Shown here: piece after piece, positions 1 to 5,311 of the stretch | Layout of the letters: every line of letters begins with the position of its first letter | Position numbering within the stretch: position 1 is the stretch's first letter | Source: DATBHZ01 sp036557185 | GTDB taxonomy: Bacteria; Actinomycetota; Acidimicrobiia; IMCC26256; JAENVU01 | NCBI GenBank assembly: GCA_036557185.1 | Contig: DATBHZ010000112.1 | Location: forward strand, 1 to 6,691 | Length of the DNA: 6,691 nt | Direction: 5' to 3' | Notes under the pieces: model-generated | The model's input: the letters and a program-made list of their open reading frames with translations, nothing else | The model's database searches: none | What the model was told of the DNA's origin: nothing | Position numbers and translations under genes: made by a program

Positions 1-1670
1 CCCAGCTGCGCTCTGCAGGCCAGTCCCGCGCGCTCCGACGCCGCGCGCACCGCGGCTGCCTGTTGCGGCGTCAGCGTCGACGGATTGGCGTCGAGGATCG
101 TCCGCACCGTCGGATCCGCGATGATCTGCTTCGCGAGACAGCTCGCGGCCCTGGGTGGGGCCCCTTGGCCGGAGAAGGTGCCGATCAGCACGGCCCGTGT
201 GGCGGCCAACGTGTACGCGGCGGTGACGCCCGCGTTGTTCACGACGTTCCGGCCGGGGTTGCAGGTTCGCAGGCGCACGTCGGCGCCGACCTGGCTCACG
301 CTCACCTCTGCGCTGGCAGGCATCGCCCTGCCCCAAGTGCGGAAGGCGCGCGTCAGGACCGCGGTGCCCGCGGGCGTCTCTCCTTGCAGCACCAGCCGGG
401 AGCACACCTTCCCCTTCGCGCGATAGCTGGCGATCTGCCCGCCGCCGTACGCGTCCGCCGCGGCCAGCGCGCGTCGCGCGTCCATCCGGCTTCCGAGCAT
501 GAGCAGCACGTCGAGCGCGTCGACGGATCCGCTGTCGATCTTCTTCTCCCCGGCTCCGAGCACGATCGGCTTGACGTCTCGGAACTTCGGGTCTCGGAGC
601 ATCGTGGTGGGATCGAGGAAGATGCGATCGCTCGGCGCCGGTCCTGTGAACGCGCGGTTCACGGCCGAGGTGCCCTCGTGGCTCTTCAGGACCTTGATGA
701 CGGTCGGACCGAAGTCGTACGGGGCTTCCTGCTGGAGCACGATGTACGCGGGGACGTCCGCGACCCCCTTGTTCGCTTCTCCGGTCTCGGCGTTCTGTGT
801 CGCGTCGGCGGCGCGCTGGTCGGACGGTGACAGCGAGCTCTTGTAGCTGTCCTGTACCACGCTCGCGTCGCCCTCGATGAGGCCCTTGACCGCGTTCGCG
901 CTACCCGTCTTCGCGTCGTCTGCGCGTTGCTGCACCTTGTTGAGATCGAAGTGCTGGTCCTGCAGCACGTGCGTGAGCTCGTGCACGAGCACGACGCGTG
1001 TCTGCGGCGCGAGCGGGCCCGTTCCCCGGATGGTTATGTCCTTCTTGTCCGGGCTGTAGAACGCGAGGACGCCGGACTTCTGCGTGGTATCGAGCTCCTT
1101 GGCAAGGTCCGTCCCCGGGTTCACGAGGCCAACCGAAGCGAGCTCTGCACTCTGGTTGGAGAGCTGCTTGCGGTCGGAGGCGGAGAGCTTGTCGCTGACA
1201 GAGACCTGCTTGTCGAAGGCGGCATTGCTGAGGAAGTGAACGGGTACCGCGTGATCGAAGTGCAGCCCGCGGAGCCGTTCAGCCTGCGTTGCGAGCGGCG
1301 CGATGCGCGGGTCCCACGCCTTCGGGTACGAGGTCGTGCTGCGTGTCAGGAAGTAGGCGGCGATCGCGAGCACGACAATGGCGGATGCCACCGCGGCGAT
1401 CAGCAGAGGCCTGACGTCGTTCTTCCGGCCGCCGGTGCTGATCGGCTCGAACACCGGACCGGTGGACGCGGGTTCGCTCGAGGAGCTCGGGACGGTTTGT
1501 GACGCGTCCTCGCTGTCGCGCGGTGCTCCGACCTGCGCGTCGTCGGCGCGCGGGTCGCCGGCCGCAGGAGTGTGCACCGGGGCGGGCGTCGCGCGACCGG
1601 GGAGGAACTCCCAGCTCGGATCGATCGGACCAGGCGTCGTGCCCTCGCCGCCGTGGCCCTCGTCGGCCAT
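1..1670 (-). CDS. Predicted membrane-anchored HExxH zinc metallopeptidase (3' end outside window)
   Basis: Reading the minus strand from the ATG at 1670-1668 gives 556 codons with no stop before the window edge, so the C-terminus is missing. Residues 1-85 are rich in Pro, Ala, Asp, Ser and Gly and look disordered and cytosolic. Residues 88-108 (LLIAAVASAIVVLAIAAYFL) form one membrane helix preceded by GRKNDVR, which suggests N-in, C-out topology without a cleaved signal. Outside lies a peptidase-like domain: H230-E-L-T-H234 is a zinc-binding HExxH followed by LQDQHFDL, and E266 in LIEGDAS is the likely third ligand, gluzincin-style. Downstream, APYDFG (316-321) and AVNRAF (336-341) resemble conserved segments I remember from uncharacterised proteins with this HELxHxLQDQHFDL signature; this is unverified. 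Four cysteines (423, 470, 511, 552) all lie on the extracytoplasmic side and could form disulfides. The start lies 2 nt after the dehydrogenase stop and lacks a well-spaced Shine-Dalgarno, implying translational coupling. Peptidase activity and substrate are inference. Confidence 0.88.
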   Translation of the reverse strand, partial: MADEGHGGEGTTPGPIDPSWEFLPGRATPAPVHTPAAGDPRADDAQVGAPRDSEDASQTVPSSSSEPASTGPVFEPISTGGRKNDVRPLLIAAVASAIVVLAIAAYFLTRSTTSYPKAWDPRIAPLATQAERLRGLHFDHAVPVHFLSNAAFDKQVSVSDKLSASDRKQLSNQSAELASVGLVNPGTDLAKELDTTQKSGVLAFYSPDKKDITIRGTGPLAPQTRVVLVHELTHVLQDQHFDLNKVQQRADDAKTGSANAVKGLIEGDASVVQDSYKSSLSPSDQRAADATQNAETGEANKGVADVPAYIVLQQEAPYDFGPTVIKVLKSHEGTSAVNRAFTGPAPSDRIFLDPTTMLRDPKFRDVKPIVLGAGEKKIDSGSVDALDVLLMLGSRMDARRALAAADAYGGGQIASYRAKGKVCSRLVLQGETPAGTAVLTRAFRTWGRAMPASAEVSVSQVGADVRLRTCNPGRNVVNNAGVTAAYTLAATRAVLIGTFSGQGAPPRAASCLAKQIIADPTVRTILDANPSTLTPQQAAAVRAASERAGLACRAQL

Positions 1671-1672
1671 GC

Positions 1673-3121
1673 CTATCCGGCCGGCAGCACGATGGTCTGG
1701 AGCTCGGTGTAGGGATCGATGCCCTCAGGCCCGAGTTCGCGACCGATGCCCGATGACTTGAAACCACCGAAGGGCGCGCGGAAGTCGAGGATCATGGACG
1801 AATTGATCGCCACCACCCCCGTGCGGACTTGAGCGGCAATCTCGGCACCACGCTCCGCGTCCGCCGTCCACACGGAGCCGCAGAGGCCGTAGTCCGAGTC
1901 GTTCGCGATCGTGACCGCTTGCTCGTCGCCCTCGTACGGGATGACGGAGAGCACGGGGCCGAAGATCTCCTCACGCGCGATCTTCATGTCGTTGTCGACG
2001 TCCGCGAACACCGTCGGCTCGACGTACCAACCCGAATCGAGATCGCTCGGCCGGCCACCGCCGGTGACAACGCGCGCGCCGGCCGTCTTGCCGGCGTCGA
2101 TGTATCCCTCGACGCGGGTGCGCTGCCGGTCCGCGACGAGCGGGCCGATCTGGGTCGTCTCGTCGAGCGGGTCGCCGACGGCGAGCGAGCCGACCTTCGC
2201 GGCCAGCGCATCGACAACCTCGGCGTAGCGCGACTTCGGCGCGAGGATCCGGGACTGCGCGCCGCAGACCTGCCCGTTGTTCATCAGGCCTGACTGGATC
2301 AGCTCGCCGAGCAGCGCGTCGTCGAGAGTGAAGTCGTCGAGAACGATCGCGGCCGACTTGCCTCCGAGCTCGAGGGTGCAGCGCTTGAGCTGCTCGCCGC
2401 AGATCGCTCCGATGTGGCGACCCACCGCTGTGCTGCCGGTGAAGCTCACCTTGTCGATGCGAGGGTGGCGCACGAGGTGCTCGGCGTTCTCGCGCCCGGC
2501 CGGCACGATGTTGATCACGCCGGGCGGGATGTCCGCCTCGATCACGGCTTCGGCGAACAGGTACGAGTCGAGCGGGGTCTCGGGAGCCGGCTTGAGCACG
2601 ATCGGTGCACCCGCGGCCATCGCCGGCCCGAGCTTCAGCGCAGTGATGAAGAGCGGCACGTTCCAGGGGATGATCCCCGCGACGACACCAACCGGTGCGC
2701 GCCGCACGCGCAGCGGGGAACCGAGCGCTCCCATGCGCTCGTTCACCCACTCGTAGCCGGGCGCGATGTCGGCATAGGTGTCGAGCACCATCGTCGCCGA
2801 GAACACCTGACCCATGATCGACCACTGCTTGGGCGATCCGTTCTGCGAGGAGATCACGTCCGCGATCTGCGGACCGCGCGCCTGGAGCGCTGCGGAGAGA
2901 CGCGTGATCGCGGCAGCTCGCTCCTCGACCGGCATCGTCGGCCACGGGCCGTGGTCGAAGGCGTTGCGCGCCGCGTCGACGGCCTTGTCGATGTCGGCAG
3001 GTGACGCGTCGGGCACCTGGCCGATGACGTCCTCGCTGTGCGGCGAGATGACGTCGATGACGCCGCCGCCCTCCGGCTTCACGAACTCCCCACCAATGAA
3101 CAGCGTGTCGTAGATCTGCAT
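1673..3121 (-). CDS. NAD(P)-dependent aldehyde dehydrogenase family protein
   Basis: This soluble 482-residue enzyme has normal length for the ALDH superfamily, which oxidises aldehydes to carboxylic acids (or CoA esters in some branches) with NAD(P)+. All key motifs are visible: PWN (N154) for the oxyanion site, K177 in LKPAPETP for cofactor binding, FTGSTAVG (227-234) in the Rossmann fold, the general base E251 in LELGGKS, the catalytic cysteine C286 in NNGQVCGAQ, E385 in EEIFGPV contacting the nicotinamide ribose, and FGGFKSSGIGRELG (451-464) near the C-terminus. The enzyme therefore looks active. NNGQVCGAQSR is reminiscent of mycobacterial ALDHs of unassigned substrate, so I give no gene symbol. 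The ATG at 3121-3119 is supported by GGAG at 3131-3128, 6 nt upstream, and by a normal ALDH N-terminus (IYDTLFIGGEFV). It is the first gene of a minus-strand pair with the metallopeptidase and diverges from tig. Family assignment is secure; substrate and pathway cannot be read from sequence. Confidence 0.96.
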   Translation of the reverse strand: MQIYDTLFIGGEFVKPEGGGVIDVISPHSEDVIGQVPDASPADIDKAVDAARNAFDHGPWPTMPVEERAAAITRLSAALQARGPQIADVISSQNGSPKQWSIMGQVFSATMVLDTYADIAPGYEWVNERMGALGSPLRVRRAPVGVVAGIIPWNVPLFITALKLGPAMAAGAPIVLKPAPETPLDSYLFAEAVIEADIPPGVINIVPAGRENAEHLVRHPRIDKVSFTGSTAVGRHIGAICGEQLKRCTLELGGKSAAIVLDDFTLDDALLGELIQSGLMNNGQVCGAQSRILAPKSRYAEVVDALAAKVGSLAVGDPLDETTQIGPLVADRQRTRVEGYIDAGKTAGARVVTGGGRPSDLDSGWYVEPTVFADVDNDMKIAREEIFGPVLSVIPYEGDEQAVTIANDSDYGLCGSVWTADAERGAEIAAQVRTGVVAINSSMILDFRAPFGGFKSSGIGRELGPEGIDPYTELQTIVLPAG

Positions 3122-3124
3122 CTG

Positions 3125-3132
3125 CCTCTCCC
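3125..3132 (-). promoter_or_regulatory. Ribosome binding site of the aldehyde dehydrogenase gene
   Basis: On the minus strand GGGAGAGG lies just upstream of the ATG at 3121-3119, with its GGAG core (3131-3128) 6 nt from the start codon. This is a strong Shine-Dalgarno at normal spacing and fixes the start of the 482-residue enzyme. Confidence 0.75.
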
Positions 3133-3151
3133 GAAAGGTGAACTGCCTCGC

Positions 3152-3157
3152 ATACTA
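3152..3157 (-). promoter_or_regulatory. Candidate -10 element for the dehydrogenase-metallopeptidase pair
   Basis: On the minus strand TAGTAT (3157-3152) matches the TANNNT pattern accepted by actinobacterial housekeeping sigma factors. It would place the transcript start about 24 nt upstream of the dehydrogenase ATG, leaving room for its ribosome binding site. No convincing -35 is seen; the hexamer at 17-nt spacing is CGTCGA. The call rests on position and one hexamer only. Confidence 0.3.
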
Positions 3158-3194
3158 CGGCCGCGGGATCGCGCTCGACGTCTCCGGTTCGGTC

Positions 3195-3254
3195 CCTCGA
3201 ACGGAGGAGTGCGCCACTAGGCTGGCTCCTCCGTTATGGAAACCTCCGTCGAGG
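3195..3254 (+). promoter_or_regulatory. Nested inverted repeats overlapping the tig start codon
   Basis: AACGGAGGAG (3200-3209) is the exact reverse complement of CTCCTCCGTT (3226-3235), which ends at the base before the tig ATG; the 16-nt spacer holds the candidate -10 hexamer. The left arm also belongs to a second pairing: CCTCGAACGGAGG (3195-3207) complements CCTCCGTCGAGG (3243-3254, tig codons 3-7) over 12 bp with a single bulged A at 3201. The heptamer CCTCCGT thus occurs twice directly (3228-3234, 3243-3249) and once inverted (3201-3207). A smaller repeat, GTTCG (3187-3191) with CGAAC (3198-3202), overlaps the left side. The repeats are seen directly. Whether they act as a DNA operator or an mRNA structure is inference and depends on where transcription starts. 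Confidence 0.55.
3218..3223 (+). promoter_or_regulatory. Candidate -10 element for the tig-clpP-clpX operon
   Basis: TAGGCT fits TANNNT and would start transcription near 3229-3231, only about 5-7 nt before the tig ATG. That would give an almost leaderless mRNA, in keeping with the absence of a usable Shine-Dalgarno next to this start. The -35 region is poor (CCTCGA at 17-nt spacing, TCGAAC at 15). A start further upstream cannot be excluded. Confidence 0.35.
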
Positions 3255-4630
3255 AACTCGACGCCAATCGCGTCAAGGTGCACGTCGCCGTCTCCGCGGC
3301 GGAGTTCGAGAAGTCGATCGACGCGGCGTTCCGAACGCTCGCCTCGCAGGTGCGCATCCCCGGCTTCCGTCCCGGCAAGGCGCCGCGTCGCATCCTCGAG
3401 GCCCGGTTCGGTCCCGAGGTCGCCCGCGAGCAGGCGCTCAAGGAAGGCGTCCCGCACTACTACAGCGACGCCGTCGAAGCGGAGCGTCTCGATCCGATCG
3501 CGGTACCCGAGATCAACATCACCGCCGGCGAGGAGGAGGGCGACGTCGAGTTCGACGCCGTGGTCGAGGTGCGTCCGGTCGTCAAGCTGACGGGCTACGA
3601 CGAGCTCACCATCGAGCTCGAGTACGAGGGCGCGACCGACGAAGCGGTCGCGAACCAGCTCGAGTCCCTCCGCAACCGGTTCGCCGACCTCACCGATACC
3701 GAGGAGCCGCTGATCGACGGCTCGTACGCGCAGATCGACATCGGCGCCACGATCGACGGAGCACCGGTCGACGCGCTGACCGCGACGGACTTCCTCACGG
3801 AGGTCGGGAGCGCCGTGATCACGCCGATGCTCGACCAGGAGCTGCGAGGCAAGCGTCCCGGCGACGTCCTCGAGTTCACCGAGGAGCTGCCGGAGCGGTT
3901 CGGCGAGCTCGGGGGCAAGGAAGCGACCTTCAGGGTGCTGGTGAAGGACGTGAAGAAGAAGACGCTCCCTGATCTCGACGACGACTGGGTTCGGGAGGCT
4001 TCGGAGTTCGACACGGTCGAGGAGCTCCAGGAGGACGCGCGCAAGCGGCTCGACCTCTTTGCCCGCGTGCAGGCGCAGATGGCTCTGCGTGACCGCGTGC
4101 TCGAGGAGCTGGCCGGCCTCGTTCCCGTCGAGGCGCCCGAACCGCTCGTGAACCAGGAGGTCGAGCACCGGCTGCACGATCTCGCGCACCGTCTCGAGCC
4201 GCAGGGTGTGAGCATCGCGCAGTACCTCGACGCGACCGGCCAGGACCAACAGGACTACATCAACGGACTACGCGAGGGCGCAGTGCGCGCGGTGCTCGCC
4301 GACCTGGGCCTTCGGGCCGTGGTCATCGCGGAGGAGATCGAGGCCACCGACGAGGAGCTGCAGAGCGAGATCGATCGGCTCGCGGAGCGGGTCGGTGAGA
4401 AGCCGAACAAGGTCAGACGCGATCTCGAACGTCGGGGCATGCTGGAGGAAGTACGCTCGGACATCGCCCGAGGAAAGGCGCTCCAGTTCCTGGTCGATCA
4501 TGCGAACGTGGTCGACAAAGACGGGAACGCCATCGATCTGGCCCTGCCGGATGCATCGGGAGACGACGACAACGGCGACGAGACTGTCGAAGAGGACGAG
4601 AGCTCAGAGCAAGAAGAGGGCACGGCGTGA
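3236..4630 (+). CDS. tig: Trigger factor, ribosome-associated chaperone and peptidyl-prolyl isomerase
   Basis: Trigger factor binds near the ribosome exit tunnel, shields nascent chains and catalyses prolyl cis-trans isomerisation. The 464-residue length is typical. The N-terminal ribosome-binding domain (about 1-115) contains the signature loop GFRPGKAP (43-50), which docks on ribosomal protein uL23. An FKBP-like isomerase domain follows (about 155-240: YAQIDIGATIDG, then FRVLVKDVKKKTLP). The remaining helical part (about 245-430) is the chaperone body. The last 24 residues (441-464) are a very acidic tail, 12 of 24 being Asp or Glu, probably disordered. The ATG at 3236 gives the expected METSVEELDANRVKV opening, but no Shine-Dalgarno lies within normal range: GGAGGAG at 3203-3209 is 26 nt away and lies in an inverted repeat. 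It is the first gene of a plus-strand operon with clpP, whose start follows 11 nt after its stop. Confidence 0.97.
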   Translation: METSVEELDANRVKVHVAVSAAEFEKSIDAAFRTLASQVRIPGFRPGKAPRRILEARFGPEVAREQALKEGVPHYYSDAVEAERLDPIAVPEINITAGEEEGDVEFDAVVEVRPVVKLTGYDELTIELEYEGATDEAVANQLESLRNRFADLTDTEEPLIDGSYAQIDIGATIDGAPVDALTATDFLTEVGSAVITPMLDQELRGKRPGDVLEFTEELPERFGELGGKEATFRVLVKDVKKKTLPDLDDDWVREASEFDTVEELQEDARKRLDLFARVQAQMALRDRVLEELAGLVPVEAPEPLVNQEVEHRLHDLAHRLEPQGVSIAQYLDATGQDQQDYINGLREGAVRAVLADLGLRAVVIAEEIEATDEELQSEIDRLAERVGEKPNKVRRDLERRGMLEEVRSDIARGKALQFLVDHANVVDKDGNAIDLALPDASGDDDNGDETVEEDESSEQEEGTA

Positions 4631-4634
4631 GGAG
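4629..4634 (+). promoter_or_regulatory. Ribosome binding site deciding the clpP start
   Basis: GAGGAG overlaps the tig stop codon (TGA 4628-4630) and sits 7 nt before the GTG at 4642. This favours 4642 over the in-frame GTG at 4627, which would have only a weaker GAGGG (4616-4620) 6 nt upstream. The overlap with the tig stop suggests translational coupling. Confidence 0.6.
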
Positions 4635-4641
4635 CAAGAGC

Positions 4642-5277
4642 GTGACCGAACCGATCCAGAACGTGTGGGTGCCGAGCGTCACCGAGTTCACCCCGCGAGG
4701 CGAGCGCGTCTCCGACATCTACTCGCGCCTGCTCAAGGAGCGGATCATCTTTCTCGGCACGCCGATCGACGATGTGGTCGCGAACCTGGTGACGGCGCAG
4801 CTGCTCCACCTGGAGAGCGAGGAGCCCGACAAGGACATCTCGATCTACATCAACTCACCGGGTGGGGAGATCACCGGGCTGTTCGCGATCTACGACACGA
4901 TGCAGTTCGTGAAGCCCGCCGTCTCGACGATCTGCATCGGGCAGGCCGCATCCGCGGCGGCGGTCATCCTGGCGGCAGGTGAGCCCGGGAAGCGCTACAT
5001 CCTCCCGCACTCCCGAGTGCTGATCCACCAGCCCCACGGTGGCGCGCAGGGTCAAGCGGTCGACATCCAGATCCAGGCGAAGGAGATCACGCGCATGCGT
5101 GAGACGCTCGACGAGATCCTTGCCCACCACACCGGGCAGACCGTCGAGAAGGTCTCCACCGACACCGACCGCGACTTCATCATGGGTGCGAACGAGTCCA
5201 AGGAGTACGGCATCGTCGACGAGGTGATCACGAACCGCGACCTCGCTTCGGTGAGCGTGCCCGCGGGCGTGAGCTGA
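4642..5277 (+). CDS. clpP: ATP-dependent Clp protease proteolytic subunit (serine protease)
   Basis: ClpP assembles as a 14-subunit barrel that degrades polypeptides fed in by a AAA+ unfoldase such as ClpX. From the GTG at 4642 the protein has 211 residues; an in-frame GTG at 4627 would add five. The catalytic triad is complete: S104 in GQAASAAA, H129 in LIHQPHGG and D178 in DTDRDF, with the His-to-Asp spacing of 49 that I count in staphylococcal ClpP. INSPGG (71-76) forms the oxyanion and strand region. The first 15 or so residues before RVSDIYSRLL may include a short propeptide, common in the family, but no cleavage site can be read. GQAASAAAVILAAGEPGKR is closer to mycobacterial ClpP2 as I remember it than to ClpP1. 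It lies between tig and clpX. Many actinobacteria have two adjacent clpP genes here, but only one is present. Confidence 0.97.
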   Translation: MTEPIQNVWVPSVTEFTPRGERVSDIYSRLLKERIIFLGTPIDDVVANLVTAQLLHLESEEPDKDISIYINSPGGEITGLFAIYDTMQFVKPAVSTICIGQAASAAAVILAAGEPGKRYILPHSRVLIHQPHGGAQGQAVDIQIQAKEITRMRETLDEILAHHTGQTVEKVSTDTDRDFIMGANESKEYGIVDEVITNRDLASVSVPAGVS

Positions 5278-5298
5278 GACCGACGACCACCGACGGCC

Positions 5299-5308
5299 GG
5301 GGGAGAGG
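5299..5308 (+). promoter_or_regulatory. Ribosome binding site of clpX
   Basis: GGGGGAGAGG lies in the 34-nt clpP-clpX gap; its GGAG core (5302-5305) is 6 nt before the GTG at 5312. It supports that GTG as the clpX start. The gap is too short for a terminator and no hairpin with a U-tract is seen, consistent with co-transcription. Confidence 0.7.
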
Positions 5309-5311
5309 ACC

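Noticed and set aside
63..830. Plus-strand open frames opposite the metallopeptidase (63-830, 499-846, 927-1502)
   Set aside because: They are Arg-rich antisense translations without recognisable domains. The minus-strand frame is open across the whole region and carries HELTH and a membrane helix.
1279..1767. Minus-strand 162-codon open frame overlapping the dehydrogenase end and the metallopeptidase start
   Set aside because: It is in a different frame from both real genes, is Arg-rich with low complexity, and has no motif. The metallopeptidase frame explains the DNA.
1971..2945. Long open frame of 324 codons in another frame of the dehydrogenase
   Set aside because: The composition is dominated by Arg, Ala and Asp, as expected from a shifted frame in high-GC DNA. 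The ALDH frame has all catalytic motifs.
3187..3202. GTTCG-N6-CGAAC as a ClgR or LexA operator controlling the clp operon
   Set aside because: The spacing between CG pairs is 6, not the 7 of the ClgR consensus I remember. LexA boxes have the half-sites in the opposite order (GAAC then GTTC).
3209..3220. Mini open frame GTG CGC CAC TAG after GGAGGA upstream of tig, as a leader peptide
   Set aside because: The Shine-Dalgarno-like sequence abuts the GTG with no spacing, and three codons is too short to support.
3155..4249. Antisense 364-codon open frame opposite tig
   Set aside because: Its Leu, Val, Arg and Glu-rich translation mirrors tig codons. It would also span the divergent promoter region. 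No motif is seen.
5278..5311. Possible internal terminator or promoter between clpP and clpX
   Set aside because: The gap is only 34 nt, contains a strong ribosome binding site, and shows no stable hairpin or convincing promoter hexamers.
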